Below the pieces are notes generated by a model. The model was not told the DNA's origin. It saw only the letters and a list, made by a program, of their open reading frames with translations, and made no database searches. A DNA stretch of 64,000 bases from Gammaproteobacteria bacterium (GTDB lineage: Bacteria > Pseudomonadota > Gammaproteobacteria > Ga0077536). Location of the stretch: contig JACKNH010000019.1 in assembly GCA_024234975.1 (NCBI GenBank), positions 1 through 64,000 on the forward strand. The letters are read 5' to 3'. The translations under genes and the position numbers were made by a program. Shown one piece after another: positions 27,767-35,307 of the stretch (within the stretch, counting starts at the first letter, position 1; each line of letters opens with the position of its first letter).

Positions 27767-28897
27767 ATGCTCGAACAGGACAAGCGCAAGTACGCCGCCG
27801 CAAGTATTTTGAATCACGATCCGGCATCCACCGGGTTGCTGCGTCGGATTTATCCGGTGACCGGCCTGCTGATTCTCGCCGCGCTCGCCATCCGCCTGAT
27901 GGTTGGCGTTCCTCACCCGATGGTCGTTACCTGCGCGCTGTTGCTGGCTTTCCTGCTGATGGCCGCGCCATTGTCCACGCGTTCAAGATTGCTCAGCCGT
28001 TACAGTGACTACATAGGCATGTACGCATTGCTGGCTTTGCTGGTTATCTGCGGATGGTATTCCGGGGGCATCGCGGCGCCAGGTATGGTTGGTTTGCCCA
28101 TCATCCCGATGTTTGCGCTGTTCACGCGACGAAACACCACGGTGAAGGTCGGTGTTGTATTGGCGCTGCTGGTGCCGATGGCTTTCGTTCTGATGCCGAT
28201 CATCGGCGTGCAACCGCACGCGACAACTGCAGCGCCGGCACAAGCTGATTTGGCCCGGGGTGGCATCATCGGTCTGGTCTGCATCTTCTTCGTCATTTCG
28301 GTCTACTACCACAGCAAGTATCTGCACGAGCGCCAGCAATTGCTTGGCGACCTCTCGCGCAAGGATTACCTGACGGGCCTGACCAATCGCATGCACTTTG
28401 ACCTTGCGCTGGAGAAGGAACTACGACGCGCAGCGCGCAACGGTGCGCCGTTGTCGCTGCTGCTGCTTGATTGCGACCATTTCAAGACACTCAACGACAG
28501 CTACGGCCATCAGGTGGGCGACGATTACCTGGTGAGCCTGAGCGATGTATTGACCCGCACACTGCGGCGCGCCGGTGACATGGTGGCGCGCTACGGTGGT
28601 GAGGAATTTGCGATTCTACTGCCGGATACCGGATTCAATGCCGCAATGCAGGTCGCCGCGAGCTTGCAGAATGCAGTTCGCGAGGCACCGATAGCCCACG
28701 CGCCCGGTACTTCGAAGGTGACTGTCAGCATCGGCCTGACGACCACCACGGTTCCGGTAGAAATCACTTCGCGTGAACTGGTGCGCCAGGCAGATGACGC
28801 GCTTTATCGAGCAAAGCGTCAAGGTCGTAATCGTACCGTTGCATACGCGGACCAGATCTTCCCGAACGATCCGGCGCCGGCAGCAGACCAGGCCTAA
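27767..28897 (+). CDS. Membrane-bound diguanylate cyclase (GGDEF)
   Basis: The N-terminal half has five to six hydrophobic segments (about residues 22-180), an uncharacterised membrane sensor region. It is followed by a complete GGDEF domain: DYLTGLTNRMHFDLALEKEL, LLLLDCDHFKTLNDSYGHQVGDDYL, the catalytic motif RYGGEEFAILLP (GGEEF variant) and QADDALYRAKRQGRNRTV. An inhibitory I-site RxxD (RAGD) lies five residues before GGEEF, so product feedback is expected. The ATG at 27767 is preferred; the open frame could start at a TTG at 27674. It is monocistronic, and the 271 bp upstream hold no other gene. Confidence 0.9.
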   Translation: MLEQDKRKYAAASILNHDPASTGLLRRIYPVTGLLILAALAIRLMVGVPHPMVVTCALLLAFLLMAAPLSTRSRLLSRYSDYIGMYALLALLVICGWYSGGIAAPGMVGLPIIPMFALFTRRNTTVKVGVVLALLVPMAFVLMPIIGVQPHATTAAPAQADLARGGIIGLVCIFFVISVYYHSKYLHERQQLLGDLSRKDYLTGLTNRMHFDLALEKELRRAARNGAPLSLLLLDCDHFKTLNDSYGHQVGDDYLVSLSDVLTRTLRRAGDMVARYGGEEFAILLPDTGFNAAMQVAASLQNAVREAPIAHAPGTSKVTVSIGLTTTTVPVEITSRELVRQADDALYRAKRQGRNRTVAYADQIFPNDPAPAADQA

Positions 28898-29307
28898 CCC
28901 GCATCAGGAAAGAAATTCAATTCGATTTTGACGCCGTTGGGATCATCAAGGAATAACTGGCGCAGTCCGGTAGGCGCAATGCCATTGCGGTGAAACCTGA
29001 TCGCGGCGCGTTCCAGCCGCGAGATCATGCCGTCATAGTCGTTACCGGTGAACGCGATATGATCGAACGCGCCGGTCGAATCGCTTTCCCTGGTGACTGG
29101 AATGCCAAGCGCATTCGAGTGCCGCGTGTAGGTATGCCATTCGGCGATGTGCAGACATGGAACGTCGCCAAGGTACAGCCAGGCGCCGGGAAACCCGAGG
29201 TCAGGCCTGAACCCGTCAGCAAGCCCGAGCACGTCACGGTAGAATGCATGCGTTGCAGTGAGATCATGGGTCAGCACGAGGTAATGCTCCATTCTCAACA
29301 GTGCCAT
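28894..29307 (-). CDS. VOC superfamily (glyoxalase/dioxygenase-like) protein
   Basis: A 137-aa protein built of two beta-alpha-beta-beta-beta repeats. It has LRMEHYLVLTHDLTATHAFYRDVLGL at the N-terminus and AFDHIAFTGNDYDGMISRLE ... LRQLFLDDPNGVKIELNFF in the second half. His8, His in FDHIAF and Glu in KIELNF are likely metal ligands, as in glyoxalase I and related enzymes. The substrate cannot be predicted. Its stop overlaps the end of the diguanylate cyclase gene on the other strand. ATG at codon 6 is an alternative start. Confidence 0.82.
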   Translation of the reverse strand: MALLRMEHYLVLTHDLTATHAFYRDVLGLADGFRPDLGFPGAWLYLGDVPCLHIAEWHTYTRHSNALGIPVTRESDSTGAFDHIAFTGNDYDGMISRLERAAIRFHRNGIAPTGLRQLFLDDPNGVKIELNFFPDAG

Positions 29308-29639
29308 TTCAAGCGTGCTCCAATGTCATCAGATGCGGAACAGGATAGCGCGAATTTCGCGCACGAGGTGGCTTTACGATTTGCGGGATGGTACGTGCTA
29401 CGAAGTCAGAAGGGCATTTGAAGCCGGCTTTGCAGTTTCAGGAATGTACACTTACATTACCGTCTGATAAGGCAGCTTCGGCACCGTGAATTGAAATATG
29501 CATGGTTGCATTGTTCGTGGTTCCGGTCGCCGATTGCCGGACCTTTCCCGACAGGCGCGGACATGTCCGCGCAGCAATGGTGGCATTCCAAACCTGCAAT
29601 GCTTCGTCCAATCGGCGGAAATCAATCGAGGAGGAGTGG
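29308..29639. other. 332-bp intergenic region with an 18-bp palindrome
   Basis: This region between the divergent VOC gene and the nitroreductase gene has lower GC than its surroundings and no convincing protein or RNA gene. Near its right end is a perfect 18-bp palindrome (29555-29572). The ribosome-binding site GAGGAG lies at 29630-29635. Promoters for both flanking genes presumably lie here, but no well-spaced -35/-10 pair could be fixed by eye. Confidence 0.5.
29555..29572. promoter_or_regulatory. Perfect 18-bp palindrome, candidate operator
   Basis: GCGCGGACATGTCCGCGC is identical to its reverse complement. It lies about 68 bp before the RutE-like nitroreductase start. A symmetrical site with no loop is typical of an operator bound by a dimeric repressor rather than a transcript hairpin. 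No regulator gene is adjacent, so the binding protein is unknown. Confidence 0.45.
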
Positions 29640-30230
29640 ATGTCCGACATCAACGAGGCGGTACTGGACGAACTTTTTCGCACCGCCCGCAGTCATCACT
29701 GGTTTACCCGTCAACCGGTCGAGCAATCGACTTTGGAGGCCGTGTACGACTTGATGAAATGGGGCCCGACGAGCATGAACTGTTGTCCGGCGCGGATCCA
29801 TTTCTGTATCAGTCAGCAAGCGCGGGACCGGTTGTCGGCTTTGTCCATGGATGGTAACAAGGAAAAAATTGCATCTGCACCGGTGGCGGCGATTTTCGCT
29901 AACGATGCCGCGTTCTACGACCGGTTGCCGGCCTTGTTCCCGCCTGTGCCGACAGCAAGGGAGATGTTCGCCAATAACCAGACATCTGCACAGGCCACAG
30001 CGATGCGTAACGGATCATTGCAAGGTGGGTATTTCATCATTGCAGCCCGCGCGTTGGGATTGGGCGTCGGCCCGATATCCGGCTTCAACAACGCAGCGGT
30101 CGATGCGGAATTCTTCGCCGGCACGACGTTGAAGTCGAATTTTCTGTGCGTTCTCGGATATCCGGATCACAGCCGGACATTGCCACGCCAGGCGCGGCTG
30201 GCGTTCAAAGACGCCTGCCGGATTTTGTAG
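29640..30230 (+). CDS. RutE/HadB-like nitroreductase (putative malonic semialdehyde reductase)
   Basis: FMN-dependent nitroreductase-fold protein, 196 aa, from an ATG preceded by GAGGAG. Family features: ARSHHWFTRQPVEQSTLEAVYDLMKWGPTSMNCCPARIHFC at the N-terminus, the NGSLQGGYFIIAARALGLGVGPISGFN flavin-binding stretch, and LCVLGYPDHS near the end. The length and the GPTSMN...P motif match RutE, which reduces malonic semialdehyde in pyrimidine breakdown. No other rut genes are nearby, so the substrate is uncertain. A longer reading frame upstream has no homologous look. Confidence 0.85.
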   Translation: MSDINEAVLDELFRTARSHHWFTRQPVEQSTLEAVYDLMKWGPTSMNCCPARIHFCISQQARDRLSALSMDGNKEKIASAPVAAIFANDAAFYDRLPALFPPVPTAREMFANNQTSAQATAMRNGSLQGGYFIIAARALGLGVGPISGFNNAAVDAEFFAGTTLKSNFLCVLGYPDHSRTLPRQARLAFKDACRIL

Positions 30231-30305
30231 GTCGCGCTGTTGTATCGATTTCGCATTCGCTGCCGGTTATAGTGAACGGCAAGCCGCTGCAACCGGGGGA
30301 AAGTG

Positions 30306-30770
30306 ATGGCTGAGCAGGAAATTCCAGGCATCGAACTCGAATACGTATTTTCGATCCGTATCGATTTCAAGGAACGTATCAATATGCAAGGGCCGCGTCG
30401 GGACCGCGTGTATGTACCGCCGATCGGCGGTGACATCTGGGGGCCGAAACTGCAGGGCAGGGTAGTGCCATACAGCGGCGCGGACTTTGCCTCCGGTGGC
30501 CTGTTGAACGCGCACTACATGCTGCAGGCTGATGACGGCACCTGGATCTACATCAACAACATGGGCTATCTGTACGCCCGCGACGGCAGCGGCACGCGCC
30601 TGGATGATCCGAGCTGGGGTGGAGATCGCGATTACTATTTCCGGCTGACCCCGTATTTCGACGCGCCACATGGTCCGCATGAATGGTTGAATGACACGGT
30701 CATCCTGGGCACCGGCCAGCGCCACGCCAATCCGGACCACACCATCTTCACGTATTACGCGGTTTTGTAA
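30306..30770 (+). CDS. DUF3237 domain protein, first tandem copy
   Basis: A 154-aa protein from ATG 30306 (GTG at 30303 is adjacent) with a purine-rich ribosome site just upstream. Conserved blocks: IPGIELEYVFSIRIDFKERI, VYVPPIGGDIWGPKLQGRVVPYSGADF, MLQADDGTWIYINNMGYLYA and YYFRLTPYFDAPHGPHEWLNDTVILGTGQRH. These define the DUF3237 family, a beta-barrel fold of unknown function. There is no signal peptide. It is followed 11 bp later by a paralogue. A TATAGT -10-like hexamer lies at 30268-30273. Confidence 0.86.
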   Translation: MAEQEIPGIELEYVFSIRIDFKERINMQGPRRDRVYVPPIGGDIWGPKLQGRVVPYSGADFASGGLLNAHYMLQADDGTWIYINNMGYLYARDGSGTRLDDPSWGGDRDYYFRLTPYFDAPHGPHEWLNDTVILGTGQRHANPDHTIFTYYAVL

Positions 30771-30781
30771 GGGGCACGCCG

Positions 30782-31240
30782 ATGGCTGAGCAGATACCGG
30801 GTATCGATCTGGAATATGTTTTTTCGGTGCGGATCAATTTCAAGGAACGCATCGACTTTGTCGGGCCCAAAGGAGGGCGCGGTTACGTGCCACCAGCAAG
30901 TGGCGACATCTGGGGCCCGCGACTGACCGGCCGCGTCGTGCCTTACAGCGGTGCCGACTATGCAGTGTTCAACGATATCAGCAAGGGAATCCGGGTGAAC
31001 ACGCATTACCTTTTGCAGGCCGATGACGGTACCCATATCTACATCCGCAATATGGGTTATCTGCATCGCAAACCGGATCCAAGCAATCCCGGCCAGTCCA
31101 GGCTGTATTTTCGCTTTACACCGTATTTTGATGCGCCGGTCGGCCCGCATGACTGGCTTACGCGGACGGTGATCGTCGGCACCGGTGAACGCCGCAGTAA
31201 CCCTGACCATTCGCTATTCACGTACTACGCAGTAAAATAG
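30782..31240 (+). CDS. DUF3237 domain protein, second tandem copy
   Basis: A 152-aa paralogue of the preceding gene. It shares the same blocks: IPGIDLEYVFSVRINFKERI, GYVPPASGDIWGPRLTGRVVPYSGADY, LLQADDGTHIYIRNMGYLH, YFRFTPYFDAPVGPHDWL and VIVGTGERRSNPDHSLFTYYAVK. It differs from copy one by a short insertion after SGADY and by the loop near residues 100-110, so the duplication is not recent. The pair probably forms an operon ended by the hairpin terminator at 31258. The biochemical role is unknown. Confidence 0.86.
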   Translation: MAEQIPGIDLEYVFSVRINFKERIDFVGPKGGRGYVPPASGDIWGPRLTGRVVPYSGADYAVFNDISKGIRVNTHYLLQADDGTHIYIRNMGYLHRKPDPSNPGQSRLYFRFTPYFDAPVGPHDWLTRTVIVGTGERRSNPDHSLFTYYAVK

Positions 31241-31257
31241 GCGTCGCCGGAAACGAA

Positions 31258-31289
31258 AAACCCCGCGCACCATTCGGTACGCGGGGTTT
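31258..31289. terminator. Bidirectional intrinsic terminator
   Basis: AAACCCCGCG (31258-31267) pairs with CGCGGGGTTT (31280-31289) around a 12-base loop. Read rightward it follows the DUF3237 pair. Read leftward the stem is followed by TTTTTCG and ends the tRNA-Leu transcript. The 10-bp GC-rich stem and flanking A/T tracts fit a shared terminator of convergent units. Confidence 0.78.
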
Positions 31290-31356
31290 GAAATTTCGCA
31301 AATGCGCCGAAGACCTTGCTGACCAATCGTTCGCCTTCAATGCACCTGCAGATAAA

Positions 31357-31443
<87 letters not shown>

Positions 31444-31453
31444 AAGGCTGCGC

Positions 31454-31482
31454 AATTTAACCATCCCATCAGGAACTGTCAA
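31454..31482 (-). promoter_or_regulatory. Strong sigma-70 promoter of tRNA-Leu
   Basis: On the minus strand a consensus TTGACA (31482-31477) and TAAATT (31459-31454) are separated by exactly 17 bp, placing the start a few bases before the tRNA 5' end at 31443. The -35 hexamer overlaps the rnr start codon (ATG at 31482) on the opposite strand. Confidence 0.75.
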
Positions 31483-33647
31483 TGAAAAAAAATTACGGGC
31501 GGGGCAAATCGGGTAAACCGCGTGCTACCGCCTCCCCGCGACTGGAAATTCCAAGTCGTGAAGATGTACTCAACCTGCTCAAGCGCGCTGGCGGCCCGCT
31601 GCGTATCCGCGAAATCATGCGCGCCGCCGGCGTCAAGGAAGCTGATCGCGTCGATGCACTTGAACGTCGCATTGCCGCCATGGAACGCGACGGGCAGCTG
31701 GCCCAGACACGCGCCGGCTACGGCCTGGCGTTCAACATGGAATTGAAGCCGGGGCGGGTGAGCGGCCATCCCGACGGCTTCGCTTTCGTCGTCCTGGATG
31801 AAGGCGGAAATGATGTCTTTCTCGCGGAGCGTCAGGCACGTCGCGTACTCCATGGAGACCGCGTCCTCGTACGCATTACCGGCACTGATCGACGCGGCCG
31901 ACCGGAAGGTCGGGTCGTGGAAGTGCTCGAGCGTGCGAACCACGAAATCGTCGGGCGTTATTTCACCGAAGGTAATATCGGTTTCGTGGTGCCGGACAAC
32001 CGCCGCATCAATCAGGACGTGCTGATTCCGATCGAATCCGCGGGCGACGCCAGCCATGGCCAGATTGTGGTTGCGACGATCGTCAGCCAGCCGGACCAGC
32101 ACCGCCAGCCTATCGGATCGATCAAACAGGTTCTGGGCGACCATATGGCGCCGGGAATGGAGATTGATATTGCGATTCGCGCGCATTCACTGCCGTACGA
32201 ATGGCCGGAAGCCGTGCTCGACCAGGCCGGCAACATTCCGATGGCGCTGCCGCAGGACGAGGTTGCACGGCGAATCGATCTTCGTGACATCGCGTTTGTC
32301 ACGATCGATGGCGAAGACGCGCGGGATTTCGATGATGCGGTGTTCTGCCGGCGTGAAACGGGCGGATTCCGCCTGTTCGTTTCAATTGCGGACGTCGCGC
32401 ACTACGTGACGCAGGGCTCGCCGCTCGACCAGGAGGCGTATCGCCGGGGCACCTCGGTTTACTTCCCGAATGCAGTTATTCCGATGTTGCCGGAAGTTCT
32501 GTCGAATGGCTTGTGCTCGCTCAACCCGCATGTCGATCGCTTCGCCCTGGTCTGTGAAATGGTTCTGACAGACGCCGGCGTGGTGAAAGATGCCTGGTTC
32601 TACGAAGCGGTTTTCCGCTCGCGGGCCCGCTTGACCTATACCGAAGTGGCGGGCCTGGTCGACGGTACTGCGCCTGCACCGCAATCGGCGATTACGGCGG
32701 TGAAAGACGAAGTGAAGGTAATGCACGATCTGTATCGTCGCATGCGCCGGCAGCGCGAGCAGCGCGGCGCGCTCGACATCGATGCCGCCGAACCGCGAAT
32801 CATCTTTGACGAGCAACGCAAGATCGCGGCAATCGTGCCCGTCTACCGCAATGATGCCCACAAGATGATCGAGGAGTTCATGATTGCGGCGAATGTGTGT
32901 GCAGCCGAATTCCTGCTGGGTGAGAAGATCGGCGCACCGTTCAGAATTCACGACAAGCCGGATTCAGAGAAGGTTTCAGCACTGCGACTGTTGCTGACTG
33001 ATATGAAACTGCGTCTCGCGGGCGGTGAAATTCCACCGCCGGGCGCGTTCGCGAAGTTGCTGGAAAGTGTACGGGGCAAGCCACATGCAAGGCTTATCGA
33101 GACCGTGGTGTTGCGGACGCTCAAGCTGGCAGTTTACAGCCCTGAGAACAACGGTCATTTCGGCTTGGCGGTGGAAGCCTATGCGCATTTCACCTCACCG
33201 ATTCGGCGCTACCCCGACCTGATGGTGCATCGGGCCATCAAATCGGCATTGAACGGCACGCAATTCGACCCCTACCCGTATTCGGCCACCGACCTGCTGA
33301 ATATCAGCGAACACAGCTCAATGACCGAACGCCGCGCGGACGATGCGACGCGCGATGCGATCAACTGGTTGAAATGTGAATTCATGGAGGACAAGGTCGG
33401 ACAGCGATTTCGCGGCGTGATCACCTCGGTCACGAGTTTCGGCCTTTTCGTGGAACTGGACGACATCTTCGTCGAAGGTCTGGTCCACGTCTCAACCCTG
33501 GGCCGTGACTATTTTCATTATGACCCGGTCGGTCACTGCCTGGTCGGTGAACGGAGCAAGCGCACCTTCCAGATAGCACAGCGCGTCGAAGTCTACGTCA
33601 GCCAGGTGTCATTGGATGATCGTCGAATCGATCTGGATCTCGCATGA
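31482..33647 (+). CDS. rnr: Ribonuclease R
   Basis: 3'-5' exoribonuclease for structured RNA. It has an N-terminal helix-turn-helix region (about 20-85), cold-shock domains (about 85-240), and the RNB catalytic domain with DIAFVTIDGEDARDFDDAVFC, whose aspartates bind Mg2+. The RNB end FTSPIRRYPDLMVHRAI is followed by the S1 domain FRGVITSVTSFGLFVELDDIFVEGLVHVSTL. At 721 aa it is shorter than E. coli RNase R (813 aa) because the basic C-terminal tail is almost absent. AGGAA precedes the ATG. Its stop overlaps the rlmB start, a conserved pair. Confidence 0.95.
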   Translation: MKKNYGRGKSGKPRATASPRLEIPSREDVLNLLKRAGGPLRIREIMRAAGVKEADRVDALERRIAAMERDGQLAQTRAGYGLAFNMELKPGRVSGHPDGFAFVVLDEGGNDVFLAERQARRVLHGDRVLVRITGTDRRGRPEGRVVEVLERANHEIVGRYFTEGNIGFVVPDNRRINQDVLIPIESAGDASHGQIVVATIVSQPDQHRQPIGSIKQVLGDHMAPGMEIDIAIRAHSLPYEWPEAVLDQAGNIPMALPQDEVARRIDLRDIAFVTIDGEDARDFDDAVFCRRETGGFRLFVSIADVAHYVTQGSPLDQEAYRRGTSVYFPNAVIPMLPEVLSNGLCSLNPHVDRFALVCEMVLTDAGVVKDAWFYEAVFRSRARLTYTEVAGLVDGTAPAPQSAITAVKDEVKVMHDLYRRMRRQREQRGALDIDAAEPRIIFDEQRKIAAIVPVYRNDAHKMIEEFMIAANVCAAEFLLGEKIGAPFRIHDKPDSEKVSALRLLLTDMKLRLAGGEIPPPGAFAKLLESVRGKPHARLIETVVLRTLKLAVYSPENNGHFGLAVEAYAHFTSPIRRYPDLMVHRAIKSALNGTQFDPYPYSATDLLNISEHSSMTERRADDATRDAINWLKCEFMEDKVGQRFRGVITSVTSFGLFVELDDIFVEGLVHVSTLGRDYFHYDPVGHCLVGERSKRTFQIAQRVEVYVSQVSLDDRRIDLDLA

Positions 33648-34396
33648 GTACGGCGATCACCTGTTGGGGGTTGCACCCGGTTCGTGCACTATTGCGCACG
33701 GCCGCTGACAGCATTCTCGAAGCCTATAGCGACGCCGCCGTTCGCAGCACCGAACTCGAGCAGTTGCGCGCGGAACTTGGTAGCCACGGGGTCAAGGTGC
33801 AGCTGGTGCCGCGCCAGACCCTGGAGCGCCTGGCCGAAGGTGGACGGCATCAGGGCATCGTGGTCAGGCGGCGGCCACTGCCGCCGTTGTCATTCGACGT
33901 TCTGCTGGACCGACTGTCGGCATCCACCACCCCGGCGCTGTTGCTGGTGCTCGATGGCGTACAGGACCCGCAGAATCTCGGCAGCTGCCTGCGGGTGGCG
34001 GATGCGGCCGGCTGCGCCGCAGTCATCGTGCCCAAGGATCGTTCGGCGGGAATGTCTGGCGCCGTGGTCAAGGCCGCCAGCGGGGCGGCGGATACCATGC
34101 CGCTGGTGACGGTGACCAACCTGTCGCGCGCTCTGGAAGCCTTGCGCGAAGCCGGAGTCTGGACCGTGGGCACCACCGGAGAGGCCTCGGATGCGCTGTA
34201 CGACGTTGATTTGACCGGGTCGGTAGCTATCGTCATGGGTGGCGAAGCCAAAGGTATCCGTCAGCTGACCCGCGACCATTGTGACTACGTCGTCCGCATA
34301 CCAATGGCCGGTTCTGTCGAGAGTCTGAATGTCGCCACCGCGGCGGCAATTTGTGTATACGAGGCGGTCCGCCAGCGCTCGGCCGGGAAAAGTTGA
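33644..34396 (+). CDS. rlmB: 23S rRNA (guanosine-2'-O-)-methyltransferase RlmB
   Basis: SpoU-family methyltransferase modifying G2251 of 23S rRNA. The N-terminal substrate domain begins CWGLHPVRALL. SpoU motifs: LLVLDGVQDPQNLGSCLRVADAAGCAAVIVP (motif 1), VAIVMGGEAKGI (motif 2) and IPMAGSVESLNVATAAAICVYEAVRQR (motif 3, trefoil knot). It is 250 aa. It overlaps rnr by 4 bp and is therefore likely coupled to it. Confidence 0.95.
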   Translation: MSTAITCWGLHPVRALLRTAADSILEAYSDAAVRSTELEQLRAELGSHGVKVQLVPRQTLERLAEGGRHQGIVVRRRPLPPLSFDVLLDRLSASTTPALLLVLDGVQDPQNLGSCLRVADAAGCAAVIVPKDRSAGMSGAVVKAASGAADTMPLVTVTNLSRALEALREAGVWTVGTTGEASDALYDVDLTGSVAIVMGGEAKGIRQLTRDHCDYVVRIPMAGSVESLNVATAAAICVYEAVRQRSAGKS

Positions 34397-34421
34397 AGTT
34401 TGACGGATACTTGCCTATGAT
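34393..34421 (+). promoter_or_regulatory. Candidate rpsF operon promoter
   Basis: TTGAAG (34393-34398) and TATGAT (34416-34421) are spaced by 17 bp and straddle the rlmB stop codon. A start near 34428 would give a leader of about 90 nt before rpsF. Confidence 0.6.
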
Positions 34422-34470
34422 ACGCGCGCTTTAAACGGGGCCTTCCGGGCGCCGTCATCTACAACTCCTT

Positions 34471-34492
34471 GTCGCACCGTGAACCGGGCGAC
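34471..34492 (+). promoter_or_regulatory. Candidate S6:S18 autoregulatory leader hairpin
   Basis: In the rpsF leader GTCGC pairs with GCGAC and an inner CCG pairs with CGG around the loop TGAAC, with one bulged A. The hairpin lies 25 nt before the rpsF start. rpsF leaders in many bacteria carry a CCG-containing structure bound by the S6:S18 complex; the position and CCG content fit that, but the full motif was not aligned. Confidence 0.4.
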
Positions 34493-34516
34493 GTTAACCC
34501 GTAAGGAGCAAGTCTC

Positions 34517-34948
34517 TTGCGACACTACGAAGTGGTGTTTCTGGTCCACCCTGACCAGAGCGAACAAGTTGGTGCCATGGTTGAGCGCTACCGCGCCATG
34601 ATCCAGACCGGCGGCGGTGTGATTCATCGTCTCGAGGACTGGGGCCGCCGTCAGCTTGCCTATCCTATTGCCAAGGTTCACAAGGCACATTACGTGCTGA
34701 TGAACATCGAGTGCGATGAACCGACGCTGAGCGAACTGAAGAGCGCTTTCCGTTTCAATGACGCGGTGCTGCGCGAGCTGGTTATCCGTCGCGAGAAGGC
34801 GGATACCGAGCCGTCTCCGCTGGCCAAATCCGCGGATGATGGCGACGATGACAAGCCGAACCGTCGTGGCAACCGCAACGAAGAGTCATCCGCACCGGCG
34901 CCGCAGCCTGAAGCTGCCCCGGCCGCTTCCACGCAAGGAGAGGGTTAA
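34517..34948 (+). CDS. rpsF: 30S ribosomal protein S6
   Basis: Small-subunit protein that binds S18 on the 30S platform. The TTG start at 34517 follows AAGGAGC and gives [18 protein letters not shown], with [31 protein letters not shown] and [11 protein letters not shown]. At 143 aa it is longer than the conserved core, with a charged, low-complexity tail after about residue 95, as in other proteobacteria where S6 is C-terminally glutamylated. First gene of the rpsF-rpsR-DUF2232-rplI group. Confidence 0.95.
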   Translation: MRHYEVVFLVHPDQSEQVGAMVERYRAMIQTGGGVIHRLEDWGRRQLAYPIAKVHKAHYVLMNIECDEPTLSELKSAFRFNDAVLRELVIRREKADTEPSPLAKSADDGDDDKPNRRGNRNEESSAPAPQPEAAPAASTQGEG

Positions 34949-34951
34949 TCC

Positions 34952-35179
34952 ATGGCACAGCGTTTTTTCCGTCGTCGCCGTTATTGCAAATTCACCGCCG
35001 AAGGCGTGGAAGAGATCGATTACAAGGATCTGAACACGTTGAAGGCTTACGTTGGTGAGACCGGCAAGATTGTGCCGGGTCGGATTTCCGGCACCAAGGC
35101 CCGTTACCAGCGCCAGCTTTCAACGGCGATCAAACGGGCTCGCTTCCTGGCCTTGATTCCATACAGCGATTCGCATTAA
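34952..35179 (+). CDS. rpsR: 30S ribosomal protein S18
   Basis: A 75-aa S18 with [67 protein letters not shown], the complete family pattern. It pairs with S6 on the platform. It starts 3 bp after rpsF and is followed by two strong hairpins before the DUF2232 gene. Confidence 0.97.
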   Translation: MAQRFFRRRRYCKFTAEGVEEIDYKDLNTLKAYVGETGKIVPGRISGTKARYQRQLSTAIKRARFLALIPYSDSH

Positions 35180-35184
35180 TCGGG

Positions 35185-35222
35185 TCTCCCGCAGCCGGAA
35201 TCCGTTCCGGATCTGCGGGAGA
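35185..35222 (+). other. Strong hairpin after rpsR
   Basis: TCTCCCGCAG (35185-35194) pairs with CTGCGGGAGA (35213-35222), and inside it CCGGAA pairs with TTCCGG around a TCCG loop. There is a two-base bulge on the right side. No T run follows. It may act as a transcript 3' stabiliser, partial terminator or processing site that lowers expression of downstream genes relative to rpsF-rpsR. Confidence 0.65.
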
Positions 35223-35244
35223 GTCCTTGCGACTTGAAGCCGGG

Positions 35245-35268
35245 CTGCCAGCAGGGCTTCGCTGGCAG
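35245..35268 (+). other. Second hairpin upstream of the DUF2232 gene
   Basis: CTGCCAGC (35245-35252) pairs perfectly with GCTGGCAG (35261-35268) around an 8-base loop. It lies 40 bp before the DUF2232 start and, with the hairpin at 35185-35222, makes this short gap unusually structured. Confidence 0.5.
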
Positions 35269-35307
35269 TGGCGGGTCGTATGAAGGTAAGTCCGACGACA
35301 GCACCCT

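Noticed and set aside
29438..29683. 81-codon minus-strand frame in the VOC-nitroreductase gap
   Set aside because: It overlaps the nitroreductase start, has Ser/Thr-rich low complexity, and lacks any family pattern.
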